From Limihaloglobus sulfuriphilus (GTDB lineage: Bacteria; Planctomycetota; Phycisphaerae; Sedimentisphaerales; Sedimentisphaeraceae), in NCBI RefSeq assembly GCF_001999965.1, contig NZ_CP019646.1, positions 930,001 through 994,000 on the forward strand: a DNA stretch of 64,000 bases. The letters are read 5' to 3'. Positions 45,840 through 53,935 of the stretch are shown piece by piece. The stretch's first letter is position 1. Each line of letters starts with the position of its first letter. Both the position numbers and the translations under genes were made by a program. Below the pieces are notes generated by a model. The model worked only from the letters and a program-made list of their open reading frames with translations. It made no database searches and was not told the DNA's origin.

Positions 45840-47519
45840 ATGGCATATACAGTTCTGGCAAGACGTTACAGATCGCAGTCCTTTGATGATGTTGTAGGGC
45901 AGGACGCAGTTTCGCAGACGTTGAAAAACGCGATTGATGCAGACAGGGTCTCTCACGCCTACCTCTTTTGCGGAACTCGCGGAGTGGGAAAGACCACCAT
46001 GGCCAGAATTCTGGCCAAGGCACTCAACTGTCTTTCATTCGATAAGCCTACTACCGAACCCTGCTGTAAATGTGACAGCTGTCTGGCTATAAATACCGGT
46101 GAAGATATTGACGTAATTGAGATTGACGGTGCAAGCAATAACAAGGTTGAACACATACACGATTTGCGGCAGAATGCCATATACCGTCCGGCCAGAAGCC
46201 GTTACAAAATATACATAATTGATGAAGTTCATATGCTCAGCAACAGTGCGTTTAACGCCCTGCTCAAAACGCTTGAGGAACCGCCTGATCATGTAAAATT
46301 TATATTTGCCACTACCGAGCCGAACAAGGTTCTTGCTACTATACAGTCCCGTTGCCAGAGGTTTGACTTTAAATCCATAGAACCTCAGGAAATAGCCGCT
46401 CAGCTGGCCAGGGTTCTGGATAGTGAGTCAATCGGTTACGATTCAGACGTTGTTACCGCCGTTGCAAGACTGGCCAACGGTTCTATGCGGGATGGGCTCA
46501 GCGTGCTGGATCAGCTTATAAGCAGCGGGGCTGACCCTTTAGATATGAAGGTGTTTGAAGACGTTCTTGGTGAACCCGACAGGGATCGGATAGCCTCATT
46601 ACTTGAGATGGTGGGCTCTGACGACACTTCTGGTGTCCTTGGTATGCTTGACGGGCTTTTAAGAGACGGCATGACACCGCTGCAAATAGTCGAAGCCGCC
46701 ATTGAGGTACTTCGTGACATGATGGTTGTCAAAGCCGGCGGCAGTGAAAAACTGCTTATATTGACTACTGCTGAGAAAAATCGCATAAACAGTATTGTTG
46801 AGCAGTTTGACATTGCTTCAATAATTTACGCAATCGCCTCGCTTGAAAAAATACGCTACCCGGTCAAAGAGTCTCAAAGCGCCCGGGCACTTCTTGAGGC
46901 TTTGTTTCTGCGGCTGACTCTTAGTGAGCATTTTATTGGTGTAAATGAGCTTATAAAGCGTATAGACACCGGACGGCTGAACGTAAAAAAAAAATTAACA
47001 GATAGTTTCAAGCCCAGCTCTGCGGGATTGAGTTCATTAAAAAATGAATCAGTATCCAGTGAATCTTCTCCTGATAAAGCCTCTTGCGGCCGACAACCAG
47101 AGATGCAAACCTTTACATGCCGCGATCTTGATGAAGTAGTCAATAACTGGCAAAATATCACCAATTCACTTGGTGCGATACAACAGCGTCTCGGTCTTTC
47201 GCTTGCTAAATCCCAGCCTTCGGAATTTGACGGTCAGACGCTTAAGGTACAATTTTCTGCCTCAGACAAAATGCCGATGCAGATATGTACTCATGCTTCA
47301 GATGAGGTATGCACGTACCTCTCAAAGCTGCTTGGCAGTAAAACCACTGTCAAATTCGAGATATCTCAAAGCGTTGGAACCAAAAAACAAGCCCGCCGCT
47401 CAAAAGGAGCCGGTTTCAGCAGGCAGCAAAAAGAACAAGCCCTGCAGGATTCAGGGGTAAAAATGCTTACTGAGGCTTTTAAAGCCAGGGTGGTCGGAAT
47501 TCATCTAAAGGAACAGTGA
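45840..47519 (+). CDS. dnaX: DNA polymerase III gamma/tau subunit
   Basis: A 559-residue clamp-loader ATPase. Walker A is FCGTRGVGKTTMARILAKALNC, the zinc module has CCKCDSCLAI, and YIIDEVHMLSNSAFNALLKTLEEPP is the Walker B/sensor region. Domains I-III end near residue 370. Directly after them lies a run of ten A (46985-46994, encoding VKKKL). One extra base there gives a stop after three codons and the other frame gives an immediate TAA, so slippage would yield a short gamma form of about 385 residues besides full-length tau. It is followed 3 bases later by recR, the usual pairing. Confidence 0.95.
   Translation: MAYTVLARRYRSQSFDDVVGQDAVSQTLKNAIDADRVSHAYLFCGTRGVGKTTMARILAKALNCLSFDKPTTEPCCKCDSCLAINTGEDIDVIEIDGASNNKVEHIHDLRQNAIYRPARSRYKIYIIDEVHMLSNSAFNALLKTLEEPPDHVKFIFATTEPNKVLATIQSRCQRFDFKSIEPQEIAAQLARVLDSESIGYDSDVVTAVARLANGSMRDGLSVLDQLISSGADPLDMKVFEDVLGEPDRDRIASLLEMVGSDDTSGVLGMLDGLLRDGMTPLQIVEAAIEVLRDMMVVKAGGSEKLLILTTAEKNRINSIVEQFDIASIIYAIASLEKIRYPVKESQSARALLEALFLRLTLSEHFIGVNELIKRIDTGRLNVKKKLTDSFKPSSAGLSSLKNESVSSESSPDKASCGRQPEMQTFTCRDLDEVVNNWQNITNSLGAIQQRLGLSLAKSQPSEFDGQTLKVQFSASDKMPMQICTHASDEVCTYLSKLLGSKTTVKFEISQSVGTKKQARRSKGAGFSRQQKEQALQDSGVKMLTEAFKARVVGIHLKEQ
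46985..46994 (+). promoter_or_regulatory. Ten-adenine slippery run in dnaX
   Basis: An uninterrupted A10 tract at codons 382-385 of dnaX, at the domain III boundary. Shift by one base gives ATT AAC AGA TAG; the remaining frame reads TAA at 46996. This is the design expected for a programmed gamma form made by transcriptional slippage or frameshifting. Confidence 0.55.
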
Positions 47520-47522
47520 TAA

Positions 47523-48128
47523 ATGAATAAGGCATATACAGACAGCCTCAACAATCTGATAAATGAATTTTCTAACCTGCCCGGAATCGGAGCAAAATCC
47601 GCCGAGAGACTGGCTTTTCATATTCTCAAATCCTCAAAACAGGATGCTATGAAACTTTCTTCGGCAATAAACGATGTAAAAACCAGGATTGTCCAATGCA
47701 GCAGATGCCACAATCTTTCAGAGCAGGAATTATGCCCGATATGCTTAGACAATGCCAGGGATTCATCTGTCGTTTGTGTCGTTGAGCAACCCAAGGACCT
47801 CATAAGCCTTGAAAATACAGGGTTTTGTGCATGGAAGTATCATGTTCTCGGCGGCCATATTGCTCCGCTTGAGGGGATTGAGCCGGAAGATTTAACAATA
47901 GATCATCTTATTGAACGTGTCGGCAAAGAAGGTATCAAAGAAATCGTCATGGCAACCAACCCTACAGTGGAAGGTGACGGAACCGCACTTTACATATGCT
48001 CTCTGTTGAGAGATATGGATGTAAAGGTGACGCGCCTTGCCAGAGGGCTGCCGGCCGGCAGCAGTATTGAATTTTCAAACTCTGCCATTCTTGCCGATGC
48101 GATACTTGGCAGGACAGAAATTGACTGA
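47523..48128 (+). CDS. recR: Recombination mediator RecR
   Basis: A 201-residue RecFOR-pathway protein. The helix-hairpin-helix is NLPGIGAKSAERLAFHIL, the zinc finger CSRCHNLSEQELCPIC, and the Toprim domain begins VCVVEQPKDLISLENTG, followed by GGHIAPLEGIEPEDL. It lies 3 bases after dnaX, the conserved arrangement. Confidence 0.96.
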   Translation: MNKAYTDSLNNLINEFSNLPGIGAKSAERLAFHILKSSKQDAMKLSSAINDVKTRIVQCSRCHNLSEQELCPICLDNARDSSVVCVVEQPKDLISLENTGFCAWKYHVLGGHIAPLEGIEPEDLTIDHLIERVGKEGIKEIVMATNPTVEGDGTALYICSLLRDMDVKVTRLARGLPAGSSIEFSNSAILADAILGRTEID

Positions 48129-48157
48129 TTTCTAATAACCTTTCTTAGCGTAGGCTT

Positions 48158-48955
48158 TTACAGCTCTTTATTTTTTCTTCTCCGTGACAGGCGGCAGGCG
48201 ATAATGCTTCCTTCATAGAGAATGTATAAAGGCGTTGCCAATGCTATCTGTGAGACCACGTCCGGTGGAGTGGCCATGGCGGAAACTATAAGAAGCCCGA
48301 TAAGGACGAATTTGCGAATGGATGTAAGCATTTCCACATCTACAAGGCCCATCTTTTCAGCAAATACGATGGCAATTGGAAGTTGAAAAGCTATACCAAA
48401 GATAAGTGTCAGCCGAAGTATGAAATTTATGTAGCTTGTCAGCGTAACTCCTACCTTGACAAATTCTATGCCGGTATCAAATCCAAGAAAAAATTTCAGT
48501 GATATCGGCCCGATTACCAGAAGAAAAAAGAAACAGCCAGTGATAAAAAGAAAAGCACTTATAGGCGTTACATAATATACATATTTTCTTTCGTGCCTGT
48601 AAAGGCCGGCTGAAACGAATCTCCATACATGATAAATTGCCCAGGGACTTGACAGTATTATGCCGAAAATAAGCGATGTTTTCAGGTAGATTAAGAATTT
48701 CTCTGCCGGTTCGAGTATCTGCAGTTCCGGCTCCATCCCGACCTGCTGCATAGCTATGCGAAAGGGTTCAGCTATAACATCAAGCAGAAATTTCCCCATG
48801 AAAAGACAGATTACCATTCCCAGGAATATTCCCATAAATGCCATTACCAGCCGGTAGCGAAGTTCCTCAAGGTGATCGCCAAGACTCATAGAAATTAGAT
48901 CTTTTTCGTCCGGAACGGGCAGTTTCTTTTGGTTTTTTTTATTTTTTTTAGCCAT
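48158..48955 (-). CDS. tatC: Twin-arginine translocase subunit TatC
   Basis: A 265-residue six-helix membrane protein that recognises twin-arginine signals. The start MAKKNKKNQKK is a basic N-terminal tail, then MSLGDHLEELRYRLVMAFMGIF, the family signature, and SPWAIYHVWRFVSAGLYRHERKY. ATPPDVVSQIALATPLYILYE closes the fold. It is downstream of rsmG on the same strand with a 40-base gap. The tatA partner is not in the window. The sulfatase at 486 is one likely client. Confidence 0.95.
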   Translation of the reverse strand: MAKKNKKNQKKLPVPDEKDLISMSLGDHLEELRYRLVMAFMGIFLGMVICLFMGKFLLDVIAEPFRIAMQQVGMEPELQILEPAEKFLIYLKTSLIFGIILSSPWAIYHVWRFVSAGLYRHERKYVYYVTPISAFLFITGCFFFLLVIGPISLKFFLGFDTGIEFVKVGVTLTSYINFILRLTLIFGIAFQLPIAIVFAEKMGLVDVEMLTSIRKFVLIGLLIVSAMATPPDVVSQIALATPLYILYEGSIIACRLSRRRKNKEL

Positions 48956-48995
48956 ATATAAGTAATTTTGATTGGTTTATCGTTGAAAAGATCCT

Positions 48996-49730
48996 TTATG
49001 TTTTTTCACCTAAAGGACTTGCTTTAATAGTTTTATATTCCCTGGGATACTGGCCTGGCACGGGAGATACCTGGGTTGCTTCCAGAAGTTTATAATCGCT
49101 GTCGGCTACTCCGGGTAAATTATATGGAATTATATTGATATCTCTGCCGCCAAGCAATTCAATTGCAGCCTTTCCGGCTATCAGCTCTTGGTCAAGTTTA
49201 GGCCCTTTCCAGCAGATAAACTTGCCTCCTGTCTTAATGAAGGGCATCGTCAGCTCCGAAATGATGCTCAGTCTTCCCATGGCTCTTGTGACCGCGGCGT
49301 CGAACTGGCCCCGGAAATCAAATTGATTTGCGAGTATTTCAGCTCTTTCAGGGTAGATGTCAACATTATTGAGCCCCATCTTTTCCGCCGCGGTATGCTG
49401 AAAACGAGCTTTCTTGCCCGTGGCTTCAACAGAAACTATATTCCAGTCAGGCAGGGCAACTGCCAGTACAAGTGCCGGAAAACCGCCGCCCGAGCCAATA
49501 TCTATCAAAGAGTTCTTACGGCCCGGCAGTCTCAGCGTTTCAAGTACAGCCAGGGCCTGAAGTGAATCTTCAAAATGACGTGTCCAGATCTGATCAATTT
49601 CCGTTATACGAGTCAGATTTAAATATTTATTGTGATCCTGCAGAAGCTGCGCAAACAGTTTGAGCTGCTCAATTTGCTTATCAGATAGCTGTGATGTATA
49701 TTTGCCGGTTAACATTAAAAATTGCGGCAT
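48996..49730 (-). CDS. rsmG: 16S rRNA (guanine-N7)-methyltransferase
   Basis: A 244-residue RsmG/GidB enzyme that methylates G527 of 16S rRNA. YLNLTRITEIDQIWTRHFEDSL precedes the cofactor motif LIDIGSGGGFPALVLA, and VTRAMGRLSIISELTMPFIKTGGKFICWKG is typical. A second ATG at 49715 would shorten the protein by five residues. Divergent from smpB. Confidence 0.93.
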   Translation of the reverse strand: MPQFLMLTGKYTSQLSDKQIEQLKLFAQLLQDHNKYLNLTRITEIDQIWTRHFEDSLQALAVLETLRLPGRKNSLIDIGSGGGFPALVLAVALPDWNIVSVEATGKKARFQHTAAEKMGLNNVDIYPERAEILANQFDFRGQFDAAVTRAMGRLSIISELTMPFIKTGGKFICWKGPKLDQELIAGKAAIELLGGRDINIIPYNLPGVADSDYKLLEATQVSPVPGQYPREYKTIKASPLGEKT

Positions 49731-49827
49731 ATGGTCTAAAACCCGGCTGCCGGTAACCCTGTATTGAATTCTTGTTCTATAAATTGAAAATTATATCAAG
49801 AGGCTGATGAAATACAACAACATTAGC

Positions 49828-49855
49828 TTGCAAAATGTAATAGAATTGCTATTAT
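49828..49855 (+). promoter_or_regulatory. smpB promoter placing the start site at the ATG
   Basis: TTGCAA, 16-base spacer, TATTAT. Transcription would begin 7-9 bases downstream, at about 49863, which is the A of the likely start codon or the base before it. Confidence 0.45.
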
Positions 49856-49863
49856 TGTCGGCA

Positions 49864-50343
49864 ATGGTCAGCAAACAGAACAAAAACTCAACCGGGGCGG
49901 TTGCTTCAAACAAAAAAGCCCGGTTTGAATATGAGATAGTTGATAAGATTGAAGCCGGGATTTCTCTTAACGGGAGTGAGGTGAAATCACTCAGGGCGGG
50001 AAATGCCGATTTAAACGGATCTTATGCACGCATAATAAACGGTGAGTGTTATCTCTACAGTTCTAAAATTGATCAGTATTTTGAGGCCAGTTACAACAAT
50101 CACGACCCCCAAAGGCAGCGAAAACTCTTATTACACAAAGCAGAGATCAGAAAACTCTATACAAAACTCGATCAAAGAGGCTATACTCTTGTTCCGCTGA
50201 AAATCTATTTCAATTCCCGCGGCATAGCAAAGGTTCAGCTGGCACTTGCCTCCGGTAAGAAGAAGTATGATAAAAGAAATACTATTAAGGAACGGGATAA
50301 CAGACGTGATACAGAACGCCAGATGCGGAATTTTGGCAGGTGA
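49864..50343 (+). CDS. smpB: tmRNA-binding protein SmpB
   Basis: A 159-residue partner of tmRNA in ribosome rescue. ASNKKARFEYEIVDKIEAGISLNGSEVKSLRAGNADL and YNNHDPQRQRKLLLHK are family blocks, and a basic C-terminal tail (KYDKRNTIKERDNRRD) is present. I chose ATG 49864; the upstream ATG at 49807 would add 19 hydrophobic residues unlike the family. No ribosome site precedes 49864, and a promoter ends just before it, so the mRNA may be leaderless. No tmRNA gene was found nearby. Confidence 0.92.
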   Translation: MVSKQNKNSTGAVASNKKARFEYEIVDKIEAGISLNGSEVKSLRAGNADLNGSYARIINGECYLYSSKIDQYFEASYNNHDPQRQRKLLLHKAEIRKLYTKLDQRGYTLVPLKIYFNSRGIAKVQLALASGKKKYDKRNTIKERDNRRDTERQMRNFGR

Positions 50344-50376
50344 AATAAAATTAACTTAAAATAAAAGGATTTCTTA

Positions 50377-50751
50377 ATGACTGACGAGAAAAAAATCATA
50401 ATTGACCAAGACTGGAAAAAAGAAGCAAAAGCAGAAAAAGAAAAGTTATCAAAAGAAAATAAAGAATCACAGGAATCTTCTGACCAGCAGAGCCAGCAGC
50501 TGCCTGATGCCGATTTCTCGGTACTGGTAAGTATGCTTTCAACACAGGCACTCTTTGCAATGGGGCTTGTCGCTCCGGAGGGTATGGAAGACAAAATTAA
50601 AAAAGACTTAAAACTGGCTCAATTTAACATCGATCTTCTCGCTATCATTGAAGAAAAAACCAAAGGCAACCTTTCAAAAGAAGAAGAAGAATTGCTTAGC
50701 GGTTCTTTAAGCCAGCTGCGTATGGCATATGTAACCGTTGCTGAGAAGTAA
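50377..50751 (+). CDS. DUF1844 protein
   Basis: A 124-residue protein with a charged N-terminal half (KKEAKAEKEKLSKENKESQE) and a helical DUF1844 segment starting DFSVLVSMLSTQALFAMGLVAPE. The family is widespread and of unknown function, often near translation or repair genes. It follows smpB by 33 bases with AAAGGA upstream. Confidence 0.85.
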   Translation: MTDEKKIIIDQDWKKEAKAEKEKLSKENKESQESSDQQSQQLPDADFSVLVSMLSTQALFAMGLVAPEGMEDKIKKDLKLAQFNIDLLAIIEEKTKGNLSKEEEELLSGSLSQLRMAYVTVAEK

Positions 50752-50806
50752 ATTAAACATCATCCTTTGCTGTTGCGGTGTAAGTTGTTAGCAATTATAT
50801 GCTTAC

Positions 50807-50955
50807 AAAAGAAGGGCGGGTACAAACCCGCCCTTGAAACCCGCGATTCGCGGGGCATTTCCGAAGCCAGGTGCCGGGGTTAACCGGCCGTCCTTTTACA
50901 CTCTTTTTGGCTCTCTGGAAAGAGCCTGTCATCACACTCATCTGGCTATTAACGC
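50807..50955 (-). ncRNA. Candidate small RNA on the minus strand
   Basis: Between the DUF1844 gene and clpP, both plus strand, the minus strand shows a promoter (50962-50990) and, about 150 bases on, a perfect 10-bp hairpin (50812-50835, loop ACAA) followed on the minus strand by CTTTTG. Inside are three more hairpins: CCCGCG/CGCGGG (50840-50854), GCCGG/CCGGC (50873-50888) and GGCTCT/AGAGCC (50909-50926). No open frame fits. It does not match 6S, SRP, RNase P or tmRNA signatures that I know. Confidence 0.4.
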
Positions 50956-50961
50956 ACTATA

Positions 50962-50990
50962 ATATTACCAGAGCCGGTACCCCTTTGCAA
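50962..50990 (-). promoter_or_regulatory. Minus-strand promoter for the candidate small RNA
   Basis: Read on the minus strand: TTGCAA, 17-base spacer, TAATAT. A plus-strand TATAAT at 50958-50963 overlaps it and could serve clpP, so the region may hold divergent promoters. Confidence 0.4.
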
Positions 50991-51238
50991 CTCGTATAAA
51001 TACGTGTTTCTATGAAAAAAAACGTTTTTGAGCTAAATAATCTTAATTCTCTCTGGAGAGTTTTATACCGATCAATCAATTCTGTGGGTAACTTTCATGA
51101 CAGAGAGGGGTTAAAATCCCACGTTTCTCTGGACAGCGAGAGAGAAAAGGATAAAATACACCAATCTTTTAATGGTGTTTACCGTGATAACCGGTGCAAT
51201 TATATAAATCTGCAATGTATTTTACCAGGATGAAACTC

Positions 51239-51883
51239 ATGAGAGAAAACATAGAAGCCAAAACACAAAATTTAAATGAAGCCCGCATGGCCGCGTACTC
51301 GCAAGTTAGCGGCTACCAGCGTACACGCGAGATGACTCTTGATGATATGCTGTTGGATAATCGTATCCTCTTTATGATTGGAGAGATAAATTACCGCATG
51401 GCTACAGAGGTCATCATGAAGCTGCTCTATCTTGACAACAGCAAACCGGGAAGTGAGATCAACCTCTATATCAATTCCCCCGGCGGCAGTGTCGATGACA
51501 CCATGGCGATCTACGATACGATCCGTTTCATTAAAAGCCCCGTTGCTACGTATTGTATCGGCAGGGCGCAATCGGGCGCTGCGGTAATTCTCGCGGCCGG
51601 CGCAAAAGATAAACGCTTTGCTTTGCCCCATGCCAAGATTATGCTTCACCAGCCCTGGGGGGGAGTTACCGGCCAGGCCGCAGATATTAAGATACAGGCT
51701 GAAGAAATTATTAAAGCTCGAGCCATGCTAAACGAGGTGCTTTCGAAACTCACCGGACAGACCATCTCAACCATTGAGAAAGAAACAGACCGTGATAAAT
51801 ATATGACCGCTAAAGAGGCTTTTGATTACGGAATAATAGACGAAGTACTTACAGAGCCTGAGGAAGAAAAAGACACCAAATGA
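51239..51883 (+). CDS. clpP: ATP-dependent Clp protease proteolytic subunit
   Basis: A 214-residue serine protease. GEINYRMATEVIMKLLYLD and INLYINSPGGSVDDTMAIYD open the fold; the catalytic Ser112 is in CIGRAQSGAAVILAAG and His137 in HAKIMLHQPWGG; the Asp is expected near ETDRDKYM. Ser112 is followed by Gly, where most ClpP have Met. I chose ATG 51239 because AGGA lies 8 bases upstream; ATGs at 51194, 51215 and 51230 are less well placed. The ClpX/ClpA partner is not in the window. Confidence 0.93.
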   Translation: MRENIEAKTQNLNEARMAAYSQVSGYQRTREMTLDDMLLDNRILFMIGEINYRMATEVIMKLLYLDNSKPGSEINLYINSPGGSVDDTMAIYDTIRFIKSPVATYCIGRAQSGAAVILAAGAKDKRFALPHAKIMLHQPWGGVTGQAADIKIQAEEIIKARAMLNEVLSKLTGQTISTIEKETDRDKYMTAKEAFDYGIIDEVLTEPEEEKDTK

Positions 51884-52005
51884 GTGGCCTTGATATAATT
51901 AAGATACTTAATTGCATTCAGCCATTGGGTTTATGAAAAATCTGCTTAATTCTCTAAAAAGATTTGATTTCATAGCGGTTTGCCAGTATATTTATGTCAT
52001 TATTA

Positions 52006-52020
52006 TTGATTTAAAATCAA
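52006..52020 (+). promoter_or_regulatory. Palindrome before the Rrf2 regulator gene
   Basis: TTGATTT-A-AAATCAA, a perfect 7-bp inverted repeat ending 10 bases before the start codon, positioned like an autoregulatory operator. Confidence 0.4.
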
Positions 52021-52030
52021 GGATTATGGT

Positions 52031-52438
52031 ATGATAACCAGAGAAGCAGATTACGCTATACGCATGATTCAATATCTTGCAGACCATTATGATTCGTCAG
52101 TGCCGGCTACCGCAAAGGACATATCAGAGGTCATGGAGATTCCATACAGGCATCTTCGGCTCATAGCCGGAAAACTTTCTAACGCGGGAATACTTAAGAG
52201 TTGGCGGGGAAGCAGCGGCGGCTACTGGCTCAACAAAGATCCTCAAGAGCTGAGTCTTTTTGAAGTTCTTGAGGCCATTGCCCCGAGAAGTTTTATGCTT
52301 AATATGTGTATGGATAAAAATACGCCGTGCCACCGCGCAAGCTACTGCAAAGTTCATGAGCAGCTCGAAAACCTGCAAGAGAATGTCAATAAATCACTTT
52401 CCAATATATATTTCGATCAGCTCAAGCAGGGCAGATAG
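52031..52438 (+). CDS. Rrf2-family transcription regulator
   Basis: A 135-residue winged-helix regulator. It begins MITREADYAIRMIQYLAD, the family signature, with SEVMEIPYRHLRLIAGKLSNAGILKSWRGSSGGYWL as helix-turn-helix and wing. Cys93, Cys100 and Cys106 (CMDKNTPCHRASYC) match the cluster ligands of iron-sulfur members such as IscR and NsrR, so it probably senses iron-sulfur status, nitric oxide or redox state. No target gene is adjacent. Confidence 0.88.
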   Translation: MITREADYAIRMIQYLADHYDSSVPATAKDISEVMEIPYRHLRLIAGKLSNAGILKSWRGSSGGYWLNKDPQELSLFEVLEAIAPRSFMLNMCMDKNTPCHRASYCKVHEQLENLQENVNKSLSNIYFDQLKQGR

Positions 52439-52482
52439 CAAGATTTACAGCAATATGCCTTATCCATTTTGCCTTGGCTTGT

Positions 52483-53433
52483 TTAGTCGCCGGGCAGTTT
52501 AAATTTATAAAATATCCCTTCTTCCCTCTGTTCCGCAGTAATAAGTTTCTCTTCTGAGAGCGAGCTTATTATTTTAGATATTACACTGGCGTTTACATCA
52601 AGACTTTTTGACAGACCCTCGATGGTGCATGGCCTTCTCTTGAGCGTTTCAAGTACGTCGCTGCGGGAAGTGTAATGGCTTTGGCCGGCGTTTTGTTTGC
52701 TGAAAGCAGCTATGACCTCGGCTTTTCCGCCAAGGCGTTTTGCGATTTCGTTCATTTTCTCTTGCGGCACTGTTTTGGCAGCCGGGTCGGTTACCGGACG
52801 TACTGCGGTGTTGAGCTGTACCCTGTCGGGATTTATCCGGCTGATGTGTTCCGCGAAGGCTTCTATCTGCTGATCGGACGTGTTAAGCCCTTCAAGGAGA
52901 AAAACTTCCAGCCAGTATTGGCCGCTGTATTCCTGGCGAAACTTTATCAGCCCCTCCAGGTGCTTCTCAAAAGTTATGCTTTTGTGCGGCTGGTTGACCA
53001 TCTCAAATGTCGCCTGGTCAACTGCGTCGAGAGACGGCATGACAGTATCCGCCGCGAGCAGCTCTTTTCGGACCTGCGGATCCCATAACAGTGTGCCGTT
53101 GGTTATAACCACCATAGGGATATCTGTCATGGCTTTTATGCCGGTGATCAGCCTGCCGATGCCCGAGTTGAGCGTCGGTTCGCCTGAGCCGCTAATCGTT
53201 ATCCTGTCGATTTTTACGTCTTCGGCGAGTTTGCGTTCAAGCTCTTTGAGAACAAGGCTGACGTCAACATACTCCTGGCGTTGTACTGTGACATCGCTGT
53301 TCATGCCGAGCTGGCAGTAGCGGCAGTTCTGGCTGCACGTCTTGAGCGGGATAATATCAAGTCCCAGACTCCAGCCAAGCCGCCGGCTCGGTACGGGGCC
53401 GTATATGTATTTGTATTTTCTCATTTTAAACAT
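52483..53433 (-). CDS. Radical SAM protein with C-terminal winged helix
   Basis: A 316-residue radical S-adenosylmethionine enzyme. CSQNCRYCQLG holds the three cysteines of the 4Fe-4S cluster; PVPSRRLGWSLGLD precedes it and TISGSGEPTLNSGIG follows, the pattern of the COG0731-type family. The last 70 residues look like a winged helix (SDVLETLKRRPCTIEGLSKSL and ISSLSEEKLITAEQREEGIFYKF). Substrate unknown. A second ATG three codons downstream (53424) is an equally good start. Confidence 0.82.
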   Translation of the reverse strand: MFKMRKYKYIYGPVPSRRLGWSLGLDIIPLKTCSQNCRYCQLGMNSDVTVQRQEYVDVSLVLKELERKLAEDVKIDRITISGSGEPTLNSGIGRLITGIKAMTDIPMVVITNGTLLWDPQVRKELLAADTVMPSLDAVDQATFEMVNQPHKSITFEKHLEGLIKFRQEYSGQYWLEVFLLEGLNTSDQQIEAFAEHISRINPDRVQLNTAVRPVTDPAAKTVPQEKMNEIAKRLGGKAEVIAAFSKQNAGQSHYTSRSDVLETLKRRPCTIEGLSKSLDVNASVISKIISSLSEEKLITAEQREEGIFYKFKLPGD

Positions 53434-53852
53434 CCGTGTTTAAATATTGGCTCGATGGAATCGTATTATGTACAATTATAACAGTCAGCTTATAGAAAGT
53501 CAATTGAGCTGTTATGTGATCAGTAATTCTGTAAGATATTTTTGTGGGAATGTTTTTGCTGCAATATCTGACTTAGAATCTATTAAGGTTGACCAGCTTC
53601 GGAACGCATAGTCTTGTTCGTCTGAACCAATATCTAATCCCGCATATAATTGATTTGCCAGTATAACAATGCTATTGATCATCTTTCGTATTTGCGGCTT
53701 GATATTATGCATGTAAATACACTGGGTAAGAATAACAACTGTTTTTTAAGCTACCAAAAGTAGTTTAATTGTTGTAAGTTGTTTTTTTTAAAGAAGCTAT
53801 AATTAAAATATTAAAAATTTTTAAAGTTTTTAAATTTATATTGTATTTTTAC

Positions 53853-53882
53853 TTGACTTATGTTTGATTATTAGCATAATAT
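53853..53882 (+). promoter_or_regulatory. Promoter of the GntR/LacI-hybrid regulator gene
   Basis: TTGACT, 18-base spacer, TAATAT, about 55 bases before the start codon. Confidence 0.55.
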
Positions 53883-53888
53883 AGGCAA

Positions 53889-53900
53889 CATAATATTATG
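53889..53900 (+). promoter_or_regulatory. Palindromic operator candidate
   Basis: CATAATATTATG, a 12-base perfect palindrome just after the -10 element, with a related half (GCATAATAT) overlapping the -10. Placed to allow self-repression. Confidence 0.45.
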
Positions 53901-53935
53901 TTTTTTAATGTGTTTTATTTTATGAATGAGAGATT

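Larger units (their letters stand above)
53434..53935. other. Intergenic region between divergent genes
   Basis: About 500 bases. A 66-codon minus-strand frame at 53512-53712 has no recognisable domain or ribosome site, so it is not called. The right half is very AT-rich and carries the promoter and palindrome of the regulator gene at 53936. Confidence 0.5.

Noticed and set aside
51012-51233. 73-codon plus-strand frame before clpP
   Set aside because: It lies in the clpP leader, has no ribosome site and no domain, and its composition is that of AT-rich intergenic DNA.
49800-51240. tmRNA gene next to smpB
   Set aside because: The gap after the DUF1844 gene is rich in hairpins, but I see no tRNA-like ends or tag reading frame on either strand.
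53512-53712. 66-codon minus-strand frame upstream of the GntR/LacI-type regulator
   Set aside because: No ribosome site, no known domain and no operon partner. It could be a small protein, but nothing in the sequence decides it.
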